From assembly GCA_021823945.1 (NCBI GenBank), contig JAKALW010000059.1:1-7080 (forward strand): a stretch of DNA of 7,080 bases. The letters run 5' to 3'. The notes beneath the pieces are model-generated. The model searched no databases and was not told the origin of the DNA. It worked only from the letters and a program-made list of their open reading frames with translations. Each line of letters starts with the position of its first letter. Position 1 is the first letter of the stretch. Source of the DNA: Microcaldota archaeon (GTDB lineage Archaea > Micrarchaeota > Micrarchaeia > Anstonellales > VGKX01). Position numbers and translations under genes: made by a program. Positions 1 through 4,660 of the stretch are shown here, in pieces.

Positions 1-721
1 GCTTGGCGGGCACGCGATTTTCGCTGATTTCAAGTCGAGCCAGCTCAAAAAGGGCGAGACCATTGCCGACACGTCGCGCGTAATGTCGCGCTATGCCCAG
101 GGGATAATGGCGCGGCTTTACAGGCACTCGGACATATTGGAGATTGCGGCCAACTCGTCCGTGCCTGTGATAAACGGGCTTACTGACCTGGAACACCCCT
201 GCCAGGCAATGACTGACCTGCTCACAATGAAGGAGAACGGCAAGCTTGGGAAGGGCAGGAAATTCGCGTTTGTTGGCGACTGTGGGTTCAACATGGCAAA
301 CTCCCTGATGCTCTCGTGCGCCAAGTTCGGCATGGATGTGTCGCTTGTCTGCCCGGAGTCGTGCAAGCCCAACATGGATTTTGTAAATGAAGCGGCAAAG
401 TTTGCCAAAATCAGCATAAGCCATGACATTGCCGAAGGCGTCAAGGGGGCAGACGTGGTTTATACGGACGTCTGGATTTCAATGGGCATGGAAGACGAGG
501 CGCAGGCAAGGCTCAAGGAATACGCGCCCTACCAGGTCAATGCCGCCCTCCTAAAACACGCGAAAAAGGACTGCATTGTCATGCACTGCCTGCCCGCAAA
601 CAGGGGGCAGGAGATAACCAATGAGGTAATAGACGGGCCAAACTCGGTTGTCTGGGACCAGGCGGAAAACAGGCTGCATTTCCAGAAGGCGCTGATGCTC
701 GACCTGATGGCAAAGACATAG
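1..721 (+). CDS. argF: ornithine carbamoyltransferase, 5'-truncated by window edge
   Basis: Transfers the carbamoyl group of carbamoyl phosphate to ornithine, giving citrulline in cytoplasmic arginine synthesis. The frame is open from base 2, so 239 residues are visible; the family is usually a little over 300, so roughly the first 70 residues, including the STRTR carbamoyl-phosphate motif, lie outside the window. Seen, in visible numbering: HPCQ at 65-68 (carbamoyl-phosphate domain), DVWISMG at 156-162 (the SMG ornithine loop) and HCLPANRG at 195-202 with the catalytic Cys, then the AENRLHFQKA C-terminal helix. The SMG loop argues for ornithine over putrescine or aspartate as substrate. A small oddity is GDCGFNMANS where I would expect GDGNN-type sequence. 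No other arg gene is visible nearby. The first internal ATG at 83 is not the true start, because homology continues upstream of it. Confidence 0.95.
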   Translation, partial: LGGHAIFADFKSSQLKKGETIADTSRVMSRYAQGIMARLYRHSDILEIAANSSVPVINGLTDLEHPCQAMTDLLTMKENGKLGKGRKFAFVGDCGFNMANSLMLSCAKFGMDVSLVCPESCKPNMDFVNEAAKFAKISISHDIAEGVKGADVVYTDVWISMGMEDEAQARLKEYAPYQVNAALLKHAKKDCIVMHCLPANRGQEITNEVIDGPNSVVWDQAENRLHFQKALMLDLMAKT

Positions 722-732
722 CAGGCACGCGG

Positions 733-758
733 CAGTTCAGCGGAAACTGACAGAATTT
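733..758 (+). terminator. weak hairpin plus short T run after argF
   Basis: CAGTT (733-737) can pair with AACTG (745-749) across a seven-base loop, with TTTT shortly after. It starts 12 bases behind the argF stop. The stem is short, so this is a weak terminator candidate by position only. Confidence 0.25.
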
Positions 759-844
759 TGCAGTGCTGGCAAGGATTAAAGGCAATGCAAAGGCGCCCGA
801 GAAAAGATTAAAGCATTAAACGCAAATAATCCTCTTGTGTTAAC

Positions 845-1375
845 GTGGCAAAGATAGAACTTTACAATGCGTGCAAGTTTTGCGACGCCAAATGCTGCAG
901 GGGCCTGGGAGTAGTCCTCACAATCCCGGAAGCGCAAAGGCTCATTGCCGCCATCGGCGGGAACCCGGCGGACTATATGAAGATAACCAATGAAATCAAC
1001 TCAAAGGAAACGCCGCACTATCCCATAATAGTCCGGGAGAGCGGCAGATTGAAGGAATATTACCTTATTTTGAAAAAAACCGCCAATTCCAGGGATTGCC
1101 ATTTCCTTGGGGCGGCAGGAAGGTGCAAAATATACAATGACAGGCCGCACATATGCAGGCTCTACCCATTCAAAATGGACGGCAGGGAAATGAAAAAGAA
1201 TGCATTGTGCCCTTCAAAATTCGAATGGGAGGCATATGTTGGCGAAGTGGCAAAGCGGCTGGAGGCGGATTTGCGCGAGCATGGCAGGGTTGCAAGGAAA
1301 TGGATGCACGCCTACCCTAACAAGCTGCCGGACATGGGGACTTTTTTTGACGAGGTTGCCAGGCTCAATGAATAG
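845..1375 (+). CDS. CxxCxxxCC (YkgJ-type) zinc/iron-chelating domain protein
   Basis: A 176-residue soluble protein of the YkgJ/CxxCxxCC family (PF03692), proposed to bind zinc or an iron-sulfur cluster; its cellular role is not established. Seen: C10-x2-C13-x3-C17-C18 near the N-terminus, then C85, C94 and C104 within a CHFL...GRCxIYxxRPxxCRLYPF stretch at 85-109, and C122. That gives eight cysteines; the RPxxCRxYPF block is the family's second signature. No membrane segment or signal peptide is seen. The GTG at 845 is the only plausible start, because an in-frame TAA lies at 827-829 and no other start codon falls between. No Shine-Dalgarno precedes it, so a leaderless mRNA is likely. It converges on the DUF488 gene across an 81-base gap. 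Confidence 0.88.
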   Translation: MAKIELYNACKFCDAKCCRGLGVVLTIPEAQRLIAAIGGNPADYMKITNEINSKETPHYPIIVRESGRLKEYYLILKKTANSRDCHFLGAAGRCKIYNDRPHICRLYPFKMDGREMKKNALCPSKFEWEAYVGEVAKRLEADLREHGRVARKWMHAYPNKLPDMGTFFDEVARLNE

Positions 1376-1456
1376 GAATGGGCACATGCATGGGAAAAAG
1401 AGAGCAAGCAAACCAGTTTTCATGCAAATTGCCAAAACCAGGCTTTGAGTTATAGC

Positions 1457-1804
1457 TTATTTCTTGCCCGCGGGTTGGATTTTGTCAAAAACAATCCTGC
1501 CAATTGAAACCCCGGCAAAATCAGGATATGTCACAAGCGTGATGTCGAAGTCTCTTGCCTGCATTGCAAGTTTCTCCAGGCGCGGCTTGAAAGTCTCAAG
1601 GTGCTTCTGGTATTGCTTTGTGAAATCTTCGGGCTTTGTCTTTCCTGAAACAAGCGAATCGTAAAGCGCCCTCGGCGGGGCAAGGTTTGGGTTGAACCCG
1701 TCTGCAAATGACTGGGGGCGCCCCTTTGGCCACTCACACGTGGCAAGGAGCCTGTAGCCGTCTGAGTCGAAAGGCTTGTCAGATACAGTCTTCAGGTGGA
1801 GCAT
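1457..1804 (-). CDS. DUF488 family protein
   Basis: A 115-residue protein with the layout of the DUF488 family, whose biochemical function I do not know. Seen: an EWPKG motif at 24-28 matching the family's R-x-WPRG, then LAPP at 41-44 (family LAPS), a helix with FTKQYQKHLE at 61-70 matching the usual W-x-x-F-x-x-R-Y-x-x-E-L, and ITLVTYPDFAG at 88-98 where the family has a TLL-Y-A-x-D strand. The first Arg of the WPRG motif is replaced (C23-E24-W25). Length fits the family (about 110-130). ATG at 1804 is the first start; no Shine-Dalgarno is evident, and a TATA-like box 36-45 bases upstream suggests a very short leader. It is transcribed divergently from the parvulin gene. The family assignment rests on motif pattern only. 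Confidence 0.75.
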   Translation of the reverse strand: MLHLKTVSDKPFDSDGYRLLATCEWPKGRPQSFADGFNPNLAPPRALYDSLVSGKTKPEDFTKQYQKHLETFKPRLEKLAMQARDFDITLVTYPDFAGVSIGRIVFDKIQPAGKK

Positions 1805-1816
1805 GGATACAAACCC

Positions 1817-1830
1817 CCGCTTGAAAGCGG
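1817..1830. promoter_or_regulatory. 14-bp palindrome at DUF488 promoter
   Basis: CCGCTT-GA-AAGCGG is a perfect inverted repeat whose near edge is 12 bases upstream of the DUF488 start codon. It lies between the putative TATA box and the ATG, where a bound repressor would block initiation. If transcribed it could instead form a small hairpin, but with a two-base loop it suits protein binding better. Confidence 0.35.
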
Positions 1831-1839
1831 CGGATGCGG

Positions 1840-1849
1840 ATTATAATTC
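1840..1849 (-). promoter_or_regulatory. TATA-like box for DUF488 gene
   Basis: On the minus strand this reads GAATTATAAT. Its centre is about 40 bases from the ATG at 1804, predicting a transcription start near 1817 and a leader of about 13 bases. Assigned by position and composition only. Confidence 0.45.
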
Positions 1850-1882
1850 CCTGTCAATGGCTGTTTAGGGATAAAATCCGCC

Positions 1883-1893
1883 AAATATATAAC
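1883..1893 (+). promoter_or_regulatory. TATA-like box for parvulin gene
   Basis: AAATATATAAC stands out in the divergent intergenic region. Archaeal spacing would put the transcription start near 1915, at a TTAGCTAA palindrome (1909-1916), giving a leader of about 60 bases to the preferred ATG at 1977. Confidence 0.5.
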
Positions 1894-1976
1894 ATTAAGT
1901 GATAAAGATTAGCTAAACATTGGGTTTTATCCGAATGATATGCCAGCAGAAAAAAAATGCAGAGAGGTTGGGATTT

Positions 1977-2252
1977 ATGCAAGTCAAAGCGAGCCACATT
2001 CTAGTTGACACAGAAGCTGAGGCAAAGGCGATACACAAATCAGTCCTTGCCGGCGCGAAGTTCGAGGACCTGGCGCGCAAGTTCTCAAAATGCCCAAGCG
2101 GCGCCGAGGGCGGCGACCTTGGCTTTTTCGGCAAGGGAATGATGGTCAGGGAATTCGAGGACGCGGCATTCGCGCTCAATGTGGGGCAGGTCAGCGAGCC
2201 TGTAAAGACGGAATTCGGCTACCACCTAATAAAAGTCACTGCAAAGAAATAG
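1977..2252 (+). CDS. parvulin-type peptidyl-prolyl cis-trans isomerase
   Basis: A minimal single-domain parvulin that isomerises Xaa-Pro bonds and assists protein folding. It has 91 residues and no signal peptide or lipobox, so it is cytoplasmic, like archaeal Pin-like parvulins such as Cenarchaeum PinA. Active-site residues visible: H7 in the SHILV strand, C39 in SKCPSG (the Pin1 Cys113 position), M56 and F60 of the substrate pocket, and H83 in FGYH. The LGFFGKGMMVREFEDAAF core at 48-65 and VGQVSEPVKTEFGYHLIK at 69-86 are typical. The frame is open further upstream to a TTG at 1920, with ATG also at 1935, but ATG 1977 gives the standard parvulin N-terminus and follows a GAGAGGTTGGGA Shine-Dalgarno region. 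The 19-residue upstream extension is therefore probably untranslated leader. Confidence 0.93.
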   Translation: MQVKASHILVDTEAEAKAIHKSVLAGAKFEDLARKFSKCPSGAEGGDLGFFGKGMMVREFEDAAFALNVGQVSEPVKTEFGYHLIKVTAKK

Positions 2253-2285
2253 GATTCGCCATGGCAGGGATGGAACGGGATAAAC

Positions 2286-2318
2286 CCCGCCTGGCGCGGG
2301 AACACATCTGGATTTTTT
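2286..2318 (+). terminator. possible terminator between parvulin and alaX
   Basis: CCCGC (2286-2290) pairs with GCGGG (2296-2300) around a five-base loop, and a run of six T follows at 2313-2318. The T run ends just before the alaX Shine-Dalgarno, so it may only reduce read-through. Confidence 0.35.
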
Positions 2319-2324
2319 GGTGAT
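2319..2324 (+). promoter_or_regulatory. Shine-Dalgarno deciding the alaX start
   Basis: GGTGAT matches the archaeal anti-Shine-Dalgarno exactly and ends four bases before ATG 2329. This favours that ATG over the in-frame TTG at 2317 and GTG at 2320, which overlap or touch the site. Confidence 0.7.
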
Positions 2325-2328
2325 TGGA

Positions 2329-3039
2329 ATGACTAAACTCTTGTGCCTTGAGGATTCATACCTGAAGAAATGCACTGCAAAAGTGGAGAAAATGCTCTCG
2401 CCAACGGAAGCAGTGCTTGACCAGACTGTTTTCTACCCGCGCGGCGGCGGCCAGCCTTCAGATACCGGGAAAATAACCTCGGGCGGGCAGGAGTTTGCAG
2501 TGCTCGAGGTGGCAAAGAAGGACGGGCAGGCGGTGCACAAGCTTGACAAGGCGGGGCTTGCCGATGGCGCGGAAGTGGAATGCGAGATAAACTGGGAAAG
2601 GCGCTACAAGCTCATGCGCTCACACACTGCGGCGCACATACTCGCGTCGGTCATGGCGCGGGAGGCCAATGCGCTCATCACGGGCAACCAGCTGGACACA
2701 GACAAGACAAGGTTCGATTTCGCGCTTCCCGACTTTGACAGGGCTCTCATGGACAGGATGGTCGAGTCCGCCAACAGGGAGATTGGGAAAAACGCGGATG
2801 TCAAGGTCTCCTCGCTTCCGCGCGACGAGGCATTGAAAATCCCCGGAATAGTGAAACTCGCGGCCGCATTGCCGCCAAATATACCGATTTTCAGGATTGT
2901 GGAGATAGTGGGAATAGACATGCAGGCTGACGGCGGCACGCACGTGAAAAACACTTCCGAAATCGGGAAAATAAGCGTGACAAAGATGGAGAACAAGGGC
3001 AAGGACAACAGGCGGATTTATTTCGAGCTTTCAGCGTGA
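2329..3039 (+). CDS. alaX: AlaX-M type alanyl-tRNA editing protein
   Basis: A stand-alone relative of the alanyl-tRNA synthetase editing domain that hydrolyses Ser (and Gly) mischarged onto tRNA-Ala in trans. It has 236 residues from ATG 2329. Seen: a glycine-rich YPRGGGQPSDTG segment at 36-47 in the N-terminal barrel, which is present in AlaX-M and lacking in the short AlaX-S form; the zinc motif HTAAH at 99-103; and DGGTHVKNTSEIG at 201-213 with H205. The usual fourth zinc ligand is the Cys of a CGGTH motif; here the position is Asp (D201). There is no long C-terminal extension as in AlaX-L. An in-frame TTG at 2317 would add four residues but is less likely given the Shine-Dalgarno. It is followed at once by a strong hairpin, so probably transcribed alone or with the parvulin gene. 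Confidence 0.93.
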   Translation: MTKLLCLEDSYLKKCTAKVEKMLSPTEAVLDQTVFYPRGGGQPSDTGKITSGGQEFAVLEVAKKDGQAVHKLDKAGLADGAEVECEINWERRYKLMRSHTAAHILASVMAREANALITGNQLDTDKTRFDFALPDFDRALMDRMVESANREIGKNADVKVSSLPRDEALKIPGIVKLAAALPPNIPIFRIVEIVGIDMQADGGTHVKNTSEIGKISVTKMENKGKDNRRIYFELSA

Positions 3040-3064
3040 TTGCGCGAAATTATCGCGTGGCTTT

Positions 3065-3094
3065 TTGCGCGTTTTCCGCGCAATCCGTATTTTT
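3065..3094 (+). terminator. hairpin and T run after alaX
   Basis: TTGCGCG (3065-3071) pairs perfectly with CGCGCAA (3077-3083) around TTTTC, followed by TTTTT at 3089-3093. It begins 26 bases behind the alaX stop. A second TTGCGCG copy at 3040-3046 can pair with the same right arm, so two folds compete. Confidence 0.6.
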
Positions 3095-3115
3095 CGGCGT
3101 AAATTTCCGATACAC

Positions 3116-3126
3116 ATAAATATAAC
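3116..3126 (+). promoter_or_regulatory. TATA-like box ahead of tiny-gene region
   Basis: CATAAATATAAC is a good archaeal TATA candidate. Its centre is about 26-27 bases before ATG 3148, so transcription would begin at or next to that ATG. The mRNA could be leaderless for the 22-codon frame, or carry a leader of about 120 bases to the gene at 3268. Confidence 0.5.
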
Positions 3127-3147
3127 TTAGGCAAAATAACTGCAGTG

Positions 3148-3216
3148 ATGAAATACAGGTTTGCCAAGCGCGCAGGCATTTTGCCTCCGCGCGATGAAGA
3201 AAACCTGGAGCTCTGA
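3148..3216 (+). CDS. possible 22-codon leader peptide
   Basis: A short frame from ATG 3148 to TGA 3214-3216 encoding 22 residues, beginning MKYRFAKRAG and ending with an acidic tail (DEENLEL). No homology is recognised. The case for it is positional: the ATG lies where a leaderless transcript from the TATA-like box at 3116-3126 should start, and the frame ends just before the hairpin at 3222-3248 and the Shine-Dalgarno of the tiny basic gene at 3268. That is the layout of a leader peptide, but a frame this short can arise by chance and there is no Shine-Dalgarno. Treat it as tentative. Confidence 0.25.
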   Translation: MKYRFAKRAGILPPRDEENLEL

Positions 3217-3221
3217 AATTG

Positions 3222-3248
3222 TTTTTCGAAGCGCGCGCTTTCGGAAAA
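3222..3248 (+). promoter_or_regulatory. strong palindromic hairpin in leader of tiny basic gene
   Basis: A perfect 12-bp palindrome AAGCGCGCGCTT (3229-3240) is flanked by TTTTTCG and TCGGAAAA, which extend the pairing with one bulge. It ends 9 bases before the GGTGA Shine-Dalgarno (3258-3262). It could be an attenuator or translational control hairpin, a terminator of an upstream transcript, or a protein-binding palindrome. Confidence 0.45.
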
Positions 3249-3267
3249 TCAAAAAGCGGTGAACCAA

Positions 3268-3339
3268 ATGGCAAAAAAGAAAATGAAATCAAAAGCCAAG
3301 AAAAAGGTAGCGCCAAAGAAGGGCAAGAAGAAACGCTAA
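3268..3339 (+). CDS. tiny lysine-rich basic protein, 23 aa
   Basis: A 23-residue frame starting MAKKKMKSKA and ending GKKKR, with 13 Lys and 1 Arg and no acidic, aromatic or Cys residue. The case for a real gene: a clean GGTGA Shine-Dalgarno five bases before the ATG, a T run and a hairpin terminator downstream, and a second, similar tiny gene at 3583 that shares KK-x-AP-[KR]-KG (residues 12-19 here). The composition resembles histone H1-like or ribosomal-protein tails and predicts a disordered polycation that would bind nucleic acid, but this is inference. I do not recognise a family: it matches neither L41e nor Thx as I know them. The gene is below the length cut-off of most gene callers, so it may go unannotated in relatives. 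Confidence 0.6.
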   Translation: MAKKKMKSKAKKKVAPKKGKKKR

Positions 3340-3394
3340 ATCAGGCGAATGCGTACTGTTTGGCGGTGCGTTGGTTGATTTCCGCCGCAATCAC

Positions 3395-3447
3395 TTTTTT
3401 TGCTGGAACCTGAAGATGCCCGGCTTCCAGCCCGTTTTCCCCTTTCT
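3395..3447 (+). terminator. T run and hairpin after first tiny gene
   Basis: Seven T at 3395-3401 are followed by GCTGGAA (3402-3408) pairing perfectly with TTCCAGC (3425-3431), then a pyrimidine-rich TTTTCCCCTTTCT tract at about 3435-3447. Either T-rich stretch could terminate transcription in archaea. Confidence 0.45.
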
Positions 3448-3487
3448 ACGAAAATGTGCGCCATTGCCGCGGATTCGCGATTGTGCA

Positions 3488-3498
3488 AGTATTTAAAA
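3488..3498 (+). promoter_or_regulatory. TATA-like box for second tiny gene
   Basis: AGTATTTAAAAG lies between the previous terminator and ATG 3583. It predicts a start near 3517-3522 and a leader of about 60-65 bases, so the two tiny genes probably have separate promoters. Confidence 0.5.
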
Positions 3499-3582
3499 GA
3501 AAAACAGGGGATAATTACAACTGCATTGTTTGCAACATCAGATTTGCATAAAGACGATTAGACAAAACAACGGTGAAAACAT

Positions 3583-3708
3583 ATGTCCAAGAAGAAAGTT
3601 AGCATAATCAGGAATCAATCAAGGAAAAGAATAGGCATTGCAAAGGCAAAAGCCAAAAAAGCCGCGCCAAGAAAGGGCCCGGCGGCAAAGAAGAGAAGCA
3701 AATACTGA
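3583..3708 (+). CDS. tiny Lys/Arg-rich basic protein, 41 aa
   Basis: A 41-residue frame beginning MSKKKVSIIRNQSRKR and ending KKRSKY, with 12 Lys and 5 Arg and no acidic residue. It has a GGTGA Shine-Dalgarno (3572-3576) six bases before the ATG, its own TATA-like box upstream, and a polypyrimidine tract immediately after the stop. Residues 25-32 (KKAAPRKG) match residues 12-19 of the 23-residue protein at 3268 (KKVAPKKG), and the DNA there is also similar, so the two look like diverged paralogues. The Ala-Lys repeats and AAPRKGPAAKKR resemble histone H1/HU-type basic tails, suggesting a nucleic-acid-binding or ribosome-associated polycation. No family recognised; function unknown. The N-terminal 20 residues are less repetitive and could form a short folded or amphipathic segment. 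Confidence 0.65.
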   Translation: MSKKKVSIIRNQSRKRIGIAKAKAKKAAPRKGPAAKKRSKY

Positions 3709-3716
3709 TTTGCAAC

Positions 3717-3737
3717 TCTCTTTTCTTCTTCTTTTCA
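3717..3737 (+). terminator. polypyrimidine terminator after second tiny gene
   Basis: Starting 8 bases after the TGA, an almost pure T/C tract (CTCTTTTCTTCTTCTTTTC) contains four T clusters. Oligo-T tracts without a hairpin are typical archaeal termination signals. Confidence 0.55.
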
Positions 3738-3796
3738 GCAAACGCGCCAATGCCGGCTATATGGCCATTGAGAGAGCATGAATAACGGGTTCCAAT

Positions 3797-4084
3797 ATGC
3801 TCTACGCGCGGATTGTTTTTTCAGGCAGGGTGCAGGGCGTCGGCTTCCGGCAGCACGTCTCGGACATGGCCATGCAGGAAGGCGTGCTGGGGACCGTGCA
3901 AAACGCGCCAGACGGCACTGTTGTCGCCAGAATCGAGGCGAAGGACGCGAAGGCGATTGACTCTTTCATGTCCAGGGTGAGCGCCCGGAAGGCGGGGTTC
4001 TCGCTTATCAGGGTGGACAGCGCCAAAGTCAGCGAAATGTACGAGAAAAAGGAAGGCGACTTCGCTTCCTTCGAGATAATCTGA
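3797..4084 (+). CDS. acyP: acylphosphatase
   Basis: A 95-residue enzyme that hydrolyses the carboxyl-phosphate bond of acylphosphates; small and cytoplasmic. Seen: the phosphate-binding loop GRVQGVGFR at 10-18 with catalytic Arg18, and the second motif GTVQNAPDGTV at 32-42 with catalytic Asn36. Length is standard (about 90-100). An aromatic residue usual before the second motif (GWVxN) is replaced by Thr33. ATG 3797 gives the expected N-terminus; an ATG at 3778 is in another frame. There is no clear Shine-Dalgarno, and a TATATGG element about 35-40 bases upstream suggests a very short leader. It stands alone: preceded by a terminator tract and followed directly by seven T (4085-4091). Confidence 0.94.
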   Translation: MLYARIVFSGRVQGVGFRQHVSDMAMQEGVLGTVQNAPDGTVVARIEAKDAKAIDSFMSRVSARKAGFSLIRVDSAKVSEMYEKKEGDFASFEII

Positions 4085-4091
4085 TTTTTTT
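4085..4091 (+). terminator. T7 tract after acylphosphatase
   Basis: Seven consecutive T directly follow the TGA stop. No stem precedes them; this fits an archaeal oligo-T terminator. Confidence 0.45.
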
Positions 4092-4114
4092 GATTCCTGC
4101 GCCCGGGTGCAGGG

Positions 4115-4145
4115 TTTAAATTATAACCGTGTTATAACATATAAC
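4115..4145 (+). promoter_or_regulatory. promoter of HTH regulator gene
   Basis: Two overlapping TATA-like elements are visible, TTTAAATTATAA (4115-4126) and ACATATAAC (4137-4145). They predict transcription starts near 4150 and 4168. Both overlap the inverted repeats described separately, so binding there would compete with TBP. Confidence 0.5.
4122..4136. promoter_or_regulatory. operator-like inverted repeat, copy 1
   Basis: TATAAC-CGT-GTTATA, a perfect 6-bp inverted repeat with a 3-bp spacer; one more flanking T/A pair extends it to 17 bp. It overlaps a TATA-like element of the HTH regulator gene. Confidence 0.7.
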
Positions 4146-4154
4146 TCAGTTATA
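4140..4154. promoter_or_regulatory. operator-like inverted repeat, copy 2
   Basis: TATAAC-TCA-GTTATA, identical arms to copy 1 with a different spacer, and offset from it by 18 bp, so two dimers could sit on nearly the same DNA face. It lies about 70 bases upstream of the HTH gene ATG. Conserved arms with a free spacer are what a dimeric HTH protein would select. Confidence 0.7.
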
Positions 4155-4223
4155 CAAAGAAGACAGCAACTTCCAAATCAGCCTACCTAATGCACCTTGA
4201 ATTGGAAATATATTGTGATTTTT

Positions 4224-4556
4224 ATGATAGTCCCGTGCGAATCCGCAGCCAAATATTATCTGCCGGCGATGAAATGCGCCATTGCGCAGGAACTCTACAA
4301 TGCGCATCATGTCAGCCAGGAAAAGATAGCCAAGGCCCTTGGCATAACCCAGGCGCAGGTGAGCAAGTACCTCTCACACAAGGTTTCTGGCGACGTAGAG
4401 AGGACTTTGAAGGTGCCAAAAGTGGCGCGCGACGCCAGGGAAATAGCGAAAAAAATCGCCAGTGGCAAATCAAGCGGGCTTGAGATTTCAAAAATAGTCT
4501 GCAGGCGCTGCGCAGACCTGTTCTCGCACAAGGGATGCGAGTTCTCAAGCATATGA
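4224..4556 (+). CDS. small HTH transcriptional regulator (COG2522-like) with C-terminal Cys cluster
   Basis: A 110-residue DNA-binding protein resembling archaeal COG2522 predicted regulators, the HTH family sometimes fused to a ThiN domain; no ThiN is present here. Seen: the N-terminal family signature PCESAAKYYLPAMKCAIAQEL at 4-24; an XRE-like helix-turn-helix at about 30-53 (VSQEKIAKALGITQAQVSKYL); a basic helical linker; and a C-terminal cluster C93-x2-C96-x8-C105 that could bind zinc or an Fe-S cluster. Two further cysteines are C5 and C18. ATG 4224 is preferred: it follows GTGAT (4215-4219) by four bases and gives the family N-terminus. A TTG at 4197 would add nine residues. Two operator-like repeats upstream suggest autoregulation. 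sufC starts 104 bases downstream on the same strand, so control of suf is conceivable but unproven. Confidence 0.85.
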   Translation: MIVPCESAAKYYLPAMKCAIAQELYNAHHVSQEKIAKALGITQAQVSKYLSHKVSGDVERTLKVPKVARDAREIAKKIASGKSSGLEISKIVCRRCADLFSHKGCEFSSI

Positions 4557-4660
4557 TTAAGCAGGATTGGCAGGGCGGGCAAATGTCAAAATCTGCAATT
4601 GCAATCAATGGCATGACATGAACGCAGGAATGGCTAAGGCATGGAAATCGGGTAATCATT
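4557..4660 (+). other. gap between HTH gene and sufC
   Basis: These 104 bases hold a 10-bp palindrome TGCAATTGCA (4594-4603) and CATGACATG, but no convincing TATA box at the proper distance from sufC and no terminator. Co-transcription of the regulator with suf is therefore possible. No TATAAC-N3-GTTATA site is present. Confidence 0.4.

Noticed and set aside
118..444. A 108-codon minus-strand frame opposite argF
   Set aside because: Pure antisense shadow of conserved ornithine carbamoyltransferase sequence.
1376..1456. Possible gene or RNA between the convergent YkgJ-type and DUF488 genes
   Set aside because: Only 81 bases with no stable symmetrical structure; a GTTATA half-site at 1449-1454 has no partner arm and is probably chance.
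2710..2723. GGTTCGATTTC, resembling a tRNA T-loop
   Set aside because: It lies inside conserved alaX coding sequence and no acceptor or anticodon stems can be found around it.
3050..3316. An 88-codon minus-strand frame across the alaX terminator and tiny-gene region
   Set aside because: It reads through hairpins, the TATA box and the Lys-rich gene in antisense; no recognisable protein pattern or start signal.
3219..3413. A 64-codon plus-strand frame from a TTG
   Set aside because: It overlaps the tiny basic gene in another frame, runs through the hairpin and terminator region and has no start signal; the 23-codon frame has the better Shine-Dalgarno.
3454..3561. A 35-codon plus-strand frame (starting MCAIAADSRL) between the two tiny basic genes
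   Set aside because: It has no Shine-Dalgarno and runs across the likely TATA box of the second tiny gene, so it is most likely a chance frame.
4190..4483. A 97-codon plus-strand frame overlapping the HTH gene
   Set aside because: Low-complexity shadow in a different frame; the HTH frame carries the clear family signature.
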